DNA of 64,000 nucleotides, from assembly GCA_946965045.2 (NCBI GenBank), contig OX337237.1, positions 1-64,000 of the forward strand, given 5' to 3'. How positions within the stretch are numbered: position 1 is the first letter of the stretch; every line of letters starts with the position of its first letter. Below the pieces are notes generated by a model that was not told where the DNA came from, did no database searches, and saw nothing but the letters and a program-made list of their open reading frames with translations. Source of the stretch: Epithemia pelagica (taxonomy: Eukaryota > Bacillariophyta > Bacillariophyceae > Surirellales > Surirellaceae). Positions 20,802-31,861 of the stretch are shown here, piece by piece. A program made the position numbers and the translations under genes.

Positions 20802-20923
20802 TGTTGTCGTGACTAGAAAAGGAGAAGCACTTAGGAGTCGAACCTAAGCACTAGCTAGTGACCGTTACTCCACCAATTCCACACTAATTAGCCTATATAG
20901 ACATCAAAGTGCTTGTTCCGACA
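20802..20923. repeat. Left terminal repeat of the miniature element
   Basis: Contains the hairpin CTTAGG-AGTCGAA-CCTAAG (20830-20848), the 12-bp palindrome CACTAGCTAGTG just after it, and on the minus strand a perfect RNA polymerase III B-box (GGTTCGACTCC, 20834-20844). Confidence 0.85.
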
Positions 20924-21135
20924 CACCCCCCCACTTTGATGTCGATAGTTTTCCTCGTCTGTTATCCGCTGAGGTAGACTTTTAGATTTGATGTTAGATT
21001 GACTCGATTTTGGATAGATTTGATTTGATTGATTTGATAAATTCAACGTTTCCCATTCGATTCGAACCTCGAACCTATCCATGTTGGGGTTACACTTCAT
21101 CGTTCCATAGGTTTACACTCTGCAGAACTCCTCCA

Positions 21136-21257
21136 TGTTGTCGTGACTGGAAAAGGAGGAGCACTTAGGAGTCGAATCTAAGCACTAGCTAGTGACCGTT
21201 ACTCCACCAATTCCACACTAATTAGCCTATATAGACATCAAAGTGCTTGTTCCGACA
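21136..21257. repeat. Right terminal repeat of the miniature element
   Basis: Same length as the left copy. Its three differences include the B-box (GATTCGACTCC on the minus strand), which weakens the match. Confidence 0.85.
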
Positions 21258-21262
21258 TAGTA

Positions 21263-21906
21263 GGTGTCTTTTACGAAGACGTTCCTTCTGTCCCTCTCGT
21301 CGTGGGACTGTTCCAGACCGTCGAGATTCTCATTTTCCGTCACTGGTTGGGACAGTACTAGCTCTTCGTATTCGGTCGCTGTTCCACACGTCCGAACTTA
21401 ACACTACAAAGAAATTATCTGCACTACCATCCGCCTTTGAGTCGGAGGGAATGGTACACGTATTCGGTAGGGCTATAGGCCCATCCACGATCCTGGGGAT
21501 GAATTTGGGGGAACTCGAGGGAAAGGAAGGCGGAAAGCGAGCGATCCACGCCGGGTGTACAATCACCAAGACCTGGTAAAAATACAGTACTATAATCTTT
21601 TCGGTCTGCCCATGCACACGCGACCTTCTCATTGTGACAGATGCCTTGGACTGGACCAACCACACTGCTCCGAAATTTATAGTCAAGCCCCAACAAACAG
21701 TGCGAGGCAACACATACACATAAACACAAACCCAACCACAACGACGAGAAGGCCAACACTCCACCACCAGAGCAAGCAAAGTGCTTTGTACATACACATC
21801 AAAGCAAACCATTCTACCTGTTCCGAAATCCCTTTGGAAACAACCACCACAAGGTTGAAGCAAGACAACAAGAGAGCGCCCGTGCAAGCACCACCACCGT
21901 ACTACC
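21263..21906. promoter_or_regulatory. Upstream region of the 1400-residue gene
   Basis: No gene is supported. The last 200 bases before the ATG at 21907 are A/C-rich with many CAACCACA-type motifs, like other 5' leaders in this window. Confidence 0.4.
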
Positions 21907-24900
21907 ATGACAGCCTATGCGACGCCTCCAACCGCAACCGCAACACCAACCAGTAATCCTCGCTATTGCTTTCATCGGCATGAATTGTATCATTGCATTC
22001 CCTTGAAACAACTCAAGGCCATTCTCGTCGAGCTCGAGTCGTCGTATCGTCCCACGGATCGATCTGATTTGATTCAGTACCTGCTCGAAACAGGAGCCGT
22101 CCAATTGCACCACGACAAAGCAGCACATGAAGAAACACCCAAACAACCACACCATGCCGGTGCACATGTGGTCTTGTCGTCGGAATACCAATTGTCGAGC
22201 TTGCAACGCATGTCGGTGCGACAATTGAAAACCTTGTTGCACCAACATAAACAGCAACAGTCATTACCAAATACGGCACCCCAGGAAACAACCACAACTG
22301 CATCTACCACGGACCACTCCACCGTGTCCTCCTTGTCCTCCTCTTCCGAACAGCAACAACATATGTTGGAAAAGCAAGATTTGATTGACTTGTTGCAACG
22401 GTCCTGTCCTCATGTCACCATTGTCCACGATGCCAAAGCCTTTCCCAAAAAATCACAACCAAGCACAGGTGCTACTGGCACAAGTGCTACTACTAGTACT
22501 CCCCCCTCCAGTCCCCGAAGAAATTCTCGGCACCAAACTCCGAATCGAAGAAGAAGCACTAGCACTAGCACTACTGCAAGTCCTATTAACATTGCCAAAC
22601 CCAAACAGTCCACGACGCAACGCATGGAACCCTCTCGTCTTTCGTCTCGGACGGCTTCTCTTATGAAAACTACTACCACTACGGCACGCATTGTCGATAC
22701 GGGCATTCGCATTCGAGCTGGGACGGCACCCAACTCGCCAACGTTATCTGCCAAGAATAGCACCACGACAAGTGATGCACCGGCTGCCAAGTGGAGTTCG
22801 GCTTCCGTGACGGCGGCAACGACATCCTGCTCCTCGTCGTCTCATTCCACCGCATCTCCTCCCTCGTCTCCTCCAAGTCGGCGGCCTGATCCACCCCTGG
22901 TGATGCAAATTCCCATTCTCTCGTCGTCTTCCACACACAGTCGCTCTCCTGCTTCCACAGCGGACCGCGACATGGCTCCTACGACGACGACATTGGATGC
23001 ACCATCCGTGCATTCCCAAACCAGTCACCGTACTAGTACCACTACGACGCCCGTCAATTTTGTGGGCCTGCACGAATCCTTTGGCCATGATGATTCCTTT
23101 TCGTGGATGAATGCCAGTCAGGATGGCAGTGTCTTTTCCCAATATCAAAAACAGCAGCAGCGACAACAAGAGCAAGAACAGGAACAAGAGCAGGCCACGA
23201 CATCGCCCCAGTCGTCATCCTCCGCCAAACAAGAGAAACGAAGCAGCAGCAAAAAGAAGAACAACAAGAATAAACTCTTGGCAGCCGAAGAGGATACCAC
23301 GGAAGTGACTCTGACAGATCCCATTTTCTTGGCAGAAGAACCATCACCAGCTATGAATATCGAGACCACGTCTCCCTCGAATCAGAAACAAAGAAGGTCC
23401 TCGTCCAAGAAGTTGAGTCGTCGAATTGAACAAGAAGATGAAGACGAGGACGAGACGGAGGATGATCGTCCCCGTCGCCGCCGGAGTAGCAATAGTCAAC
23501 GAGGGAGAAGGAGTCGCAGCTACCATGAGGTCCAAGACGACGACGAAGAAGAAGACGATACTACCAAGCCCCGTTCCTCGAGCGACAAGAAGAAAAAGAA
23601 AAAGGACAAGAAACACAAGAAGTCCAAGAGTCCCACCAAAGAAAGTCGACGATCGTCCTCCCAACGGAGATCTTCCTCGTCTGCCAAACCCAGACGTCGT
23701 CGTTCCAGTTGTCCGGAATCCTCCACGTCCTCCTCGTTTGTGGAACAATCCTCCTCCCAACATGGGGAAGAGTATTTTAGTGAGAGTAGTTGTAGCAGTT
23801 ACTACAGTACCAGTACGCGTGGACGTGTCGGAGGAGACAACCGCAAGAAGGACCATGTCTATCAAGATGCCTCCTCTTCGTACTACGAGGACGATCTACT
23901 CAGCAGTGAAGATCCCTTTCACGACGATGGCTTGGATGAAGATTTGCTCTTTGTTCTCCAAAATGCACCCACTGCACCAACATCGTCCACCCATCACAAG
24001 AACAAAACAACCAAGGAAGAGGACGACGCTCAAGACTTTTCCTCCTCTTCTCATCATCGGAGTAGAACCAACAAGTCGAAAGCCAAATCCTTTTCCAAGC
24101 AACAGGATGCGGCATCTCTCCAAGATCATACTTCCACAACGGTATCTTCCTCCACCACCACCAACTCCTTGTTGTCCTCTCCCTTGTTATTGCAGCCCTT
24201 GCCTCCCTCTCGCCTGGATCCCAAACGTGTTCAAGGACGGGGGAGTCTAGTATCATCGCGCAAAAAGCTCTCGGTGGCGGGCCGTCGTGCGTCCTGCTCC
24301 GTTCCGGCGAACCCCGCTCTCGAGGACCCTACCAATCCCAGTAGTAGTACTGCCACAATCCCACCACCAGAGTCGTCCGACACAAACACTGATGGAAGGA
24401 CCAAAAGCTTTTTCAAACCACCACCATTGCTTTCCCAAGAGTCACAAGAAGTAGTACCCGAAGGAAATGGAGGAGAAGGAGGAAACGACTCGTGGTTCCC
24501 CAACAACACCAAGACCGCCTGCCACAAGCCTTCTGACGCCCCGACAAGTCCCACGAAAGCCCGGGTTCCTACCGAGAGCATCACCATTCCGTGCAACACC
24601 ACCACCTCCAACAACACTACCAGTAGCAACAAAAGCACAAGCACAACCTCGAGTGTTTCGTCTCTGTCCTCTTCGTCGCACAACAACAACACCACCAAGA
24701 ACCAAAAGACGTCCTTGTCGTCGGCCAACCAATTTCCGTATAGCCAGTACGTCATCGCCCCTTCGATCACGGACCAGCAAGCACAAAGAGGAGTGACTCC
24801 CATGGCTCGAGCCTTGTCCCTGACAAGACTGAAGCAAGAGGAACAAAATGACCAAGATTCCAAGAGAAGCAACTTGCGCAAAGTTCAAAGTGAGCGACAA

Positions 24901-26109
24901 GTCTGTGATGATGCGACGGTGCAGCCCACCAAGGGCATTGTCATGGTCATTTCCACAGCCTTGGCTGTCAAACAGTCGGTTCGAGCCAACCAACACAAAG
25001 CCATGACTATTTTCAATCACAAACTCAAGCAAGTGCCATATGATACCTTGGACGTTGCCGACACCGCCTACGACAAGCGCAAAGCTCATCTACTCAAGGT
25101 TTGTCATGACACTGCGGGAGAAACTCCAGCCACGTCCGAGTATCCTCTCTTTTTTTTGGTCACTCAGGCCAACACAAAACAGGAAGATGTCTCGTACAAG
25201 GGCAATTTTGAATGGTTTGAAACGGCATGGGAAGGCGGATTCCTGGAAGACATGCTGCTGGAGGAATCGCCCCTTCCTCCTGAACCACAGCTGTCAACAA
25301 CATTTGTCAAGGTCTTTCCTCCTCCATCAAGTTTCGGTGGAGGTAACGAGGAGAACGACAAGACAAGCACAGTGTCGCAGTCATTACAACCCCAAACTCC
25401 CAGGCAACAGAAAAAGGTCTCTGTTAGTACGGTTCTCCCCAGTCCCCGGTCGTCTCCTTCGAAAATCAAAACGACAGAAAGTGCAAAACCAAGTTCAAGA
25501 AGCAGCAGTATGCGAAGGTCCCTTTCTTCCCGAAAATTGTCCAAGAAATCACTCAAGGCGAAGCAAGATTTTTCACCCAGTCAACGAAGTCGATCCATGT
25601 CCAAGCTTCAATCTGGACCAGGTTCCCCTACCAAGTCACCTCTCCCTCTGTCTTGCCCTTTGAGCAGTGATAGGCACCCATGCCGTACCTTGCAGAGTAC
25701 ACTGGCGGACCATCCCAATCGAATCTTGATTTCCTTGAATGAACAGGAATCACGGTCAGGTTTTGTGACTGGTCCCATGATTGTCTTGTCCACTGCGTAT
25801 GCCATTCCTCATTCTGTGCGCATCAATCAACACAAGGCCTTGGAAATTTTGGATCAGCAAGAATTGTCATATCAAGTGTTGGATGCCTCCAACAGTAACC
25901 ATGACAAGGAACGGATGCAGCTGCTCGCCCAGACACATGCAGCCGCCGGAGAAACTGCAAAGTATCCGCATTTCTATTGGGTTGAAACAGAATCATCCGG
26001 GGAATCGCCTGAAATAGTCTACAAGGGTAACTTCGAATGGTTCCAGACTGCGCATGAAGCCGGGTTTCTCAAATCCATGGTGTTTCGCGTTGAAACTTCC
26101 TCCCCGTAG
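21907..26109 (+). CDS. Large low-complexity protein with two C-terminal SH3BGR-like modules
   Basis: 1400 residues in one exon. The N-terminus has two SAP-like helix-turn-helix segments: PLKQLKAILVELESSYRPTDRSDL with IQYLL (about 31-60) and SVRQLKTLLHQHK followed by KQDLIDLLQRS (about 100-165). Residues 170-1000 are Ser/Thr/Gln-rich and presumably disordered, with an Arg/Ser and Lys-rich stretch (RRSSSSAKPRRRRSS, KKKKKDKKHKKSKS near 555-600) of the kind seen in nuclear speckle proteins. Two related modules close the protein, about 1008-1121 and 1288-1400. Both have a hydrophobic first strand (VMVISTA, MIVLSTA), VRxNQHKA, a central AAGET/TAGET...YP and YKGNFEWFxTAxEAGFL. This resembles the glutaredoxin-fold SH3BGR family (YRGDYDxFxEAxE). 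The CxxC of active glutaredoxins is absent, so an adaptor role is more likely than catalysis. Confidence 0.75.
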   Translation: MTAYATPPTATATPTSNPRYCFHRHELYHCIPLKQLKAILVELESSYRPTDRSDLIQYLLETGAVQLHHDKAAHEETPKQPHHAGAHVVLSSEYQLSSLQRMSVRQLKTLLHQHKQQQSLPNTAPQETTTTASTTDHSTVSSLSSSSEQQQHMLEKQDLIDLLQRSCPHVTIVHDAKAFPKKSQPSTGATGTSATTSTPPSSPRRNSRHQTPNRRRSTSTSTTASPINIAKPKQSTTQRMEPSRLSSRTASLMKTTTTTARIVDTGIRIRAGTAPNSPTLSAKNSTTTSDAPAAKWSSASVTAATTSCSSSSHSTASPPSSPPSRRPDPPLVMQIPILSSSSTHSRSPASTADRDMAPTTTTLDAPSVHSQTSHRTSTTTTPVNFVGLHESFGHDDSFSWMNASQDGSVFSQYQKQQQRQQEQEQEQEQATTSPQSSSSAKQEKRSSSKKKNNKNKLLAAEEDTTEVTLTDPIFLAEEPSPAMNIETTSPSNQKQRRSSSKKLSRRIEQEDEDEDETEDDRPRRRRSSNSQRGRRSRSYHEVQDDDEEEDDTTKPRSSSDKKKKKKDKKHKKSKSPTKESRRSSSQRRSSSSAKPRRRRSSCPESSTSSSFVEQSSSQHGEEYFSESSCSSYYSTSTRGRVGGDNRKKDHVYQDASSSYYEDDLLSSEDPFHDDGLDEDLLFVLQNAPTAPTSSTHHKNKTTKEEDDAQDFSSSSHHRSRTNKSKAKSFSKQQDAASLQDHTSTTVSSSTTTNSLLSSPLLLQPLPPSRLDPKRVQGRGSLVSSRKKLSVAGRRASCSVPANPALEDPTNPSSSTATIPPPESSDTNTDGRTKSFFKPPPLLSQESQEVVPEGNGGEGGNDSWFPNNTKTACHKPSDAPTSPTKARVPTESITIPCNTTTSNNTTSSNKSTSTTSSVSSLSSSSHNNNTTKNQKTSLSSANQFPYSQYVIAPSITDQQAQRGVTPMARALSLTRLKQEEQNDQDSKRSNLRKVQSERQVCDDATVQPTKGIVMVISTALAVKQSVRANQHKAMTIFNHKLKQVPYDTLDVADTAYDKRKAHLLKVCHDTAGETPATSEYPLFFLVTQANTKQEDVSYKGNFEWFETAWEGGFLEDMLLEESPLPPEPQLSTTFVKVFPPPSSFGGGNEENDKTSTVSQSLQPQTPRQQKKVSVSTVLPSPRSSPSKIKTTESAKPSSRSSSMRRSLSSRKLSKKSLKAKQDFSPSQRSRSMSKLQSGPGSPTKSPLPLSCPLSSDRHPCRTLQSTLADHPNRILISLNEQESRSGFVTGPMIVLSTAYAIPHSVRINQHKALEILDQQELSYQVLDASNSNHDKERMQLLAQTHAAAGETAKYPHFYWVETESSGESPEIVYKGNFEWFQTAHEAGFLKSMVFRVETSSP

Positions 26110-26486
26110 CGAGCTAGGGGCAAATAATGCATAATATAGACTTGTTCGACGATACCAACAATCCCTGAACCTTTCTTCAACTTCTCCACGGGGACACGTA
26201 CCGCCTAGAGTAGGAAACGAATCCAAAATAGCGTGGTGTGGATGATACAAAAACATAAAGAGTGACTACTAGGCACCTCCAACTTAGAGGAGCTATCTAT
26301 CGCTAAACCTTCGCTCATAAACGCGACCCTTTCTCGGTCCCCTCGTGATTCGATAGTCCCTAACTACCGTAATCATGCACTTTCTCCTTCTCCTTCTATC
26401 CATTCCAACTGGACCTGCTTAAAGATCAGTTCATCATCTGACTGCAGGACGTACCCAAACCTGTTTTCCAACAGTGGGAAACGCAC
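26110..26486. other. Intergenic, may include the unrecognised 3' LTR of the decayed Copia
   Basis: On the minus strand, TGTTGGAAAACAGG starts at 26474 just downstream of the RNase H stop and resembles the start of an LTR (the intact element begins TGTTGGAAAATCCC). I found no matching copy upstream of its gag, so the LTR assignment stays open. A pyrimidine-rich run lies at 26380-26400. Confidence 0.4.
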
Positions 26487-29400
26487 TTAGTACAAGATCA
26501 TCTCCGCTAGCCGCTTCCTTTCTGTGCCGGTCTGAACTTTAGTCAAGAGATCGGCAAGATTTGACTTTGATGGCTCATATGCAATTCGACATACTCCGTT
26601 TGCGACATTTTCCCTTACGAAATGATAGGCGATTGCATTCGATTTCTTGCGGAGGATGGATTCTGGTCTGGTACTGTTCTGTACCACCGACATATTATCA
26701 ACTCTGATGTGTGCATGACCGTCCAGAGGCACACCCAACATCCTCAATTTGTATCTCAAACCCTTGGTCATCTCGATACCCACTTTCAGGGCCATGAACT
26801 CAGAACCAAACGTCGAAGTCTCGACACTTGTCTGCTTCTTTGAATACCAATTTACTGGCGAACGATTTAAGAAGACCAAGACTCCCGTCCTTGAACGACG
26901 AGTCACCAAATCACCCGCGTGATCAGAATCAACAAAGACAGTAATTTGTACCGGTTTACCCAATGGTTCAGGTGCATCGGGTGGAATTTCTTCTTTTGCA
27001 TTGGGATAGAATCCGGACCAATCTGCCAATGGCTCCTCCCCATGGACAATATATGATGGATCAACACCAATCGCGACCTGTCATATTGATTGATGTAAGC
27101 GAAAACATGAAGGAGAGCATGTACATGTCCTTCTCTTGGACCAGCCAAATAAGCAGCCAACATTGAGACCTCTGTTGTTATATCGATCCTCCCGAGTTCT
27201 ACTAGCCATCGGAGAACTCCAATCTGTTGTTGAAAGAAAGATTGCCATTCTTGGTCACAGTAGGACGACGTGTCCAATTCAGGTCTGTATCCAGATGGGA
27301 GTACACCTGCTACTCTTGTCTTGAGCATCATGTCTCTTTCTTCCAGCCAAATCTTTACATTACGGATGGCTTCAGTGGCATATTTCTTTGAGCTCAATGC
27401 CCAACACCGTTTAGATACGTCGTTGTCGATGTCAAAAGTCTGAACTTCGTTTCCAAGGTAAATCTTGGGTGGACCTATTGAGTCCGGTTTCAATAGATAA
27501 TGCTGGTCAAGCATGTTGAGGATTTCACGTCCCCTGTGCGAGATTACGAGTACGTCGTCAATATAAATGAAGGCGAGTTCATAATATAAAGAACCATCTT
27601 GTTTCTTTGCTGGTCGCAAATACGTCAGGGTCAGCCTTGCAGGGCTTGAATCCCAACGATTCTTGTAGAGTTGTGGACAGGTGTTCTCTCCAGGCAAATG
27701 CACTGGTTTTGAGGCCATAGAGCGCTTTTGTTATTACTGCGTAACGTCCTTCGTACTCTTTTCCAAATTCGAGACCGCAGAGTGTACAAATCTTTTCGTG
27801 ACATGGGGCATTGAGATAAGCCCCGGCTATATCTGCGGCCGTCACGTCCACTCCATTCAATGCTGCCAACATGAACCCAATTCTCACACTTTCCCTGGAG
27901 ACAACGCTCGCATAGGTCGGTGTTTTGGGCTCTCCAGTCTTGTGGCCACCTGCAACATATCTTGCCTTTCGCGTAAAGTCCATCTTTACGTCAAATACGA
28001 TATGGCAGGGGATTACTTTGTGACCAACGGGCTGTGGCATTCCCTCATCCAGTACCTTTACTGCTGGGAATATCTTTGACATTTCAAGTTGCAATGCCTT
28101 GGCCCAGAAATCAGTGCCGGTCTCTCGGTCAATCTCCAACGCCCTTTCTACTGTTTTGGGCAGTTCGATACCGTATTTTTGTGATTTGCGGAAATATCGA
28201 GTCGACTTGGCCGCCTTGATCAGTCGATCCCGTCGCTTCAGAGCGAAAGCGACCCACCATGCAAATGCTGGCTCCTTGTCTATAAGGTTGGCCACAGCAT
28301 ATTCCACTACTTCCAAGGGATTGGATTCCTTGAGATCTTGCAACTTTTCCCAAGACGTTGACCCGTCTTTCCATTCGACACACAATGACCAACCTCTGGT
28401 AGTTCTTTTCTTATGCTCCCTCCCGTTCCAATGGAAAGTACCATCTGAGATAGAGATGGCCGATGCATCTTTCTTGTGATCAACGATACTGCTCAGGAGC
28501 CGATACTTATTGCCCTCTTCGTCAAGTTGTTCGTAGATGTTTTCCGCGATAAGGTTTGCCGCGTAAGACTCCACGTGACCATCTTGAAATTCGAGCTCGT
28601 ACATGGTCGTGTCTAGAATAGGGTTCGTTGAAGGTCGTCCAATGAGGTTGCCGTCTGCATTTCTTTTCCTTCGCTTGACCTGCCCCTGACGCAATGATCC
28701 TCCTAAAGGTAGCATGACTTTCGCTGCAATGAGCTTGTCATAGGAATCTGTCTTGTATTGGTCTAGGTCAGGCTTCCGGACATCTTCCTGTTCATCATCC
28801 TCATATGCGTCGTAAAAAGGAGTATCCGTTCCATCTTCATCGGGTTCTCCTTGTTCTATCGGCATTCCTTCAAACCTTGCACCCAATACGGCTTTTAAAT
28901 TAGCATCAAATTGTTCCCGCTGTGCTGTGAAGGTTTCATCGTGTGATTTCTCCGAAGACAGGGGCCAAACCGACGTCCTGTATATAATCTTTCCTTTATC
29001 AGTTAGGACTTTCGAGCTCATGGCTTGACCCACGCTTCGACTAGGTCCGAGCCATCGTCCCAACTTTCGACCTTCAAACCCAGGATTGGAGTACCAAACC
29101 GGGTCGTAACACCGATGTTCCACTAAGTGGGAAATATCGGGTGTGTCCCCTGTCAACATAGTTAGGGGTGGACCGGTATTGAATGGACTAGTCGACAAGA
29201 CTGTGTGAGATCGCCTTGCTGCCATTAGTTCAAGGCAGTGATCCATGAGGACTGAGGGACAATTAGTCCTTCTCATTTCACGGCGATACATCCTTTTTAG
29301 TTCCGGAATATTGGCTTCAGCCAGATTCTGGTTAGGAGTGTATGCCTCAATTGGTTTGATCCGGCAGCTGAACTTGTGCGCCGTCTTTCTGAAGTTACCG

Positions 29401-30424
29401 CTTGTTAACTCAGGTGCATTGTCAGGTATGACACTATTAAAGATGCCATAGTCACTGAATACTCTTTCAAGTGTCTTATGTGCATCCTTCTTTCGTTGCA
29501 TGGGATAGAACTCTACCCATCCAAAATCTGTCGCGTACACTTGTCCGCATGTATTCTGACCAAGTGACTTGACGTCTGAAAAGAGGGTATCTGTGTAGAC
29601 GTCCGCTCTTAACCGTCTATGCTTTAGCTGACACGCTGTATGGCGTAATCTCTTGCTTCCAATGGAGTCAGTAAAGTCTCGTACTCCCAATTGCGTTGTG
29701 GCCGAACAAGTCTTCTCAGCCAATGGAATGCCTATTCCCCATCTTCTTGATAGAGTCACAGGATCCACAGTCCCCTTTCGACGATGCCTCAAATCAGCGA
29801 TCGTCCTTGTGTTTACCCGAACCATTCGGGCCATCCTTTGATGCAAGTCTCTTGATTCTTTCTTTCGAATTGTATCTGTTTCTAAATCGACACGGAGTTT
29901 CCTTTCGTCGGCATCTGCCAAGTCATTCGGATCCCACTCCGGTGTGTCGTAAGTCATATGGATCCTGTTGCTCGGATCTATATTTTAATTTCATCCCAAG
30001 TTGGTTTCCTTACTGTGAAGGAGCTCATTACACCAACTAAGTCGAATGGGATGACAAGATGGTCACTTTCATCTGAGAAAGGAGCTATGATCGAATGCGA
30101 GTGACTGTTCCTGTCCTCACTCTTGATATATTTTAGAGGAACGTCATTCACTTTGACTCCTGCTTCTCTCATCTGGTTGGGGTTTAACAAGCATTTATTC
30201 ATCATCGGCAGATGGAGGGCCTGATGAAAATATAAGAGGTATGTTTCATTTGATTTGGGGTCGTCGTAGGCGACTACTCCAGTGATGATTGGAGTTTCTT
30301 TGATGCTTCCAAGTGAATTCGTAAATCCACTAACTTCTGCTTTGCCTGTCGTATATAGAACCAGACAGACATCTCCAAGGCAGCAAGTGTCCGCGTGACT
30401 ATCCAATTCACACGTTGCCGTCAT
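26487..30424 (-). pseudogene. pol: pol remnant of the decayed Copia (protease, integrase, RT, RNase H)
   Basis: Four overlapping minus-strand segments. 30424-29978 is the protease (CELDSHADTCCLGD). 29957-27579 holds the integrase core with Asp in YTDTLFSD, Asp in VIPDNAPE and Glu in NLAEANI, then a segment like a chromodomain fold (CVEWKDGSTSWEKLQDLKES, near 28290-28410) and the start of reverse transcriptase (TADIAGAYLNAPC, KALYGLKTSAFAWR). 27718-26903 holds the polymerase site FIYIDDVLVIS and the connection domain. 27029-26487 is RNase H (VDSDHAGD, VETSTFGSEFMAL, DNMSVVQN). Each junction needs a frame change, so no functional Pol is expected. Confidence 0.9.
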
Positions 30425-30460
30425 AGCAGTTATTTCACTTGCTACCGTGCTGACTCTGTG

Positions 30461-31861
30461 TCAGACTCGGTCATTTCGCTTCTTCCTTTGGCTCATGATA
30501 GCACCAATGCCAGCTTCTCTATCTTCAGAGGAGTCATCTCCGTTACTTGTCGAATCTTCTGTCGTATCTGTTGCCGACGATAAGCCGTCATTATTCTTCC
30601 TTTTCTTCTTGCTCGAGTTTACCCCTGATGCAGTACGTTTCTTGGTACTGCTATTTTGCTTGTCTCGCGAGTCTCGAACCAATTGTTGTTGCTCAGGTGT
30701 GAGCTTTACCCATAACTTGTAAGGATAGTACTTGTTAGGGTTGTTCGGATCGAATTTGGTTGGGGTATTCTTATTGTTCCCTTTATTGTTTTTCTTGTTA
30801 CCGCTTGATTGGATAGCGGAAATCCTGGCCCTTCTCGTAGTAGCACTGTAGGAAACCTTGTTGTCTAGTACTTCTGCAAGATAACCTGATGCCACCTCAA
30901 ACGAGATTCGGAGATTTGGGGATGCTAGGATCTGATTCTTGGCACTCTCAAGTCGCGTATCATGAATACCCGTGAGAAGAATACGGATCTTCCTTTCTTC
31001 ACTCACGAATTCTCCTGTGGAATCGAGATCAGAAAAGGCCTTCTGCAAGGACTCAATATATTTCTCGTAGGTAAAGTTACGTTTTGAGCCGTCGTAATAG
31101 TTTGTCTCCAACGTTTGGTCTGCCTTCGCTCGCAAACGAGTCTGATAGGCATCTCCGAAGTAGTGATTTCTGAGGGCTCTGTAGGTTCCTCTGCCATCCC
31201 TGTTACGGCTGTACATCTGTACCCAGCCCCATCCAGGTCCATCATGGGTTCCATGCCTGACTGCGTCCCATACTGCTTCATTGTCGGTTAGGGCTGTTGG
31301 TCCTGTGTACGGTGCTCTTCGCACAAGCTCTTGGATTATACTTGGCCGACCATAGCCCGGATCAAGATTCAGAGGTGGTACTGTGTTGAGTGGACGAGTG
31401 TAAGCGGCCAAGGGAATGCCAGTTACTCCTCTCTTTCTTTCGAAGTAATCGTCCAAATCTTCCAGTGCGGTTCAGATATTTTCAACTGCAGTCAGCTTCT
31501 CGGGCAGTTCAATGTCGTTGTTCTTGTACTCGTCTTCACTTTCCTTGAATCGATATAGGTCTTGAAGATTTGGTAGCAATGAGGCAGGTGCAGCAGGGTC
31601 AAAAGGACGTGAGACTTTCATCAAATGATGAATGTAGTATCTCATCATCTTCAATCGCTTCTCGATTACATGGCCCACTAACACTCCTGGATTCGTAATG
31701 GTAGGGGCTATGCCGACAACCGGGTTGCCGAGGAAGTCGCTCGCTGACAGTAAGCTCTGAGCATGCAGAGCATCTCGAACTGTTTGCTGTTGAATCTGTA
31801 ACGTATTCAACCAGTAGTCATCTAGCTCTTGGAGCAGAGCTGCGGCATCGGGTGCTGCCAT
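30461..31861 (-). pseudogene. gag: gag remnant of the decayed Copia
   Basis: Starts at the ATG of 31861 (MAAPDAAALLQELDDYW) and reads to ENI, then TGA at 31472, then continues in the same frame TALEDLDDYFERKRGV to 30461, giving about 465 codons with one nonsense codon. Capsid-type helices occupy the middle. The C-terminus is basic and Asn/Ser-rich (KKNNKGNNKN, STKKRTASG) without a CCHC zinc knuckle. The terminal stop is TGA followed by CAC and is in frame with the protease. Confidence 0.8.

Larger units (their letters stand above)
20802..21257. mobile_element. Miniature LTR element (TRIM-like), non-coding
   Basis: Two 122-bp direct repeats (20802-20923 and 21136-21257) begin TGTTGTCGTGACT and end GTTCCGACA. 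They flank a 212-bp non-coding core and are themselves flanked by TAGTA (20797-20801 and 21258-21262). TG...CA ends plus a 5-bp target duplication identify an LTR retroelement reduced to its ends. The repeats differ at three positions by my reading, all transitions. The core holds no frame of note; a copy of the LTR motif ACATCAAAGTG recurs inverted just after the left repeat. It must be mobilised in trans if active. Confidence 0.8.
26487..31861 (-). mobile_element. Decayed Copia retrotransposon (CoDi-like)
   Basis: A full set of Copia domains on the minus strand, broken by point lesions: TGA inside gag at 31472-31474, TGA between gag and protease at 30461-30463, a two-base TA gain near 29980, and frame changes near 27620 and 27050. 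The family differs from the intact element at 5.8 kb: its protease is ELDSHADTC, its reverse transcriptase has YIDDV, and the integrase-RT linker is long. Paired LTRs were not recognised. The PIF/Harbinger element begins 435 bp upstream of its gag start. Confidence 0.9.

Noticed and set aside
20825-20890. tRNA gene inside the miniature LTR element
   Set aside because: Only the T-arm and B-box are present. There is no cloverleaf or acceptor stem, and the sequence is duplicated within terminal repeats.
26474-26486. 3' LTR start of the decayed Copia
   Set aside because: TGTTGGAAAACAGG looks right but no second copy was found on the gag side, so no LTR pair is claimed.
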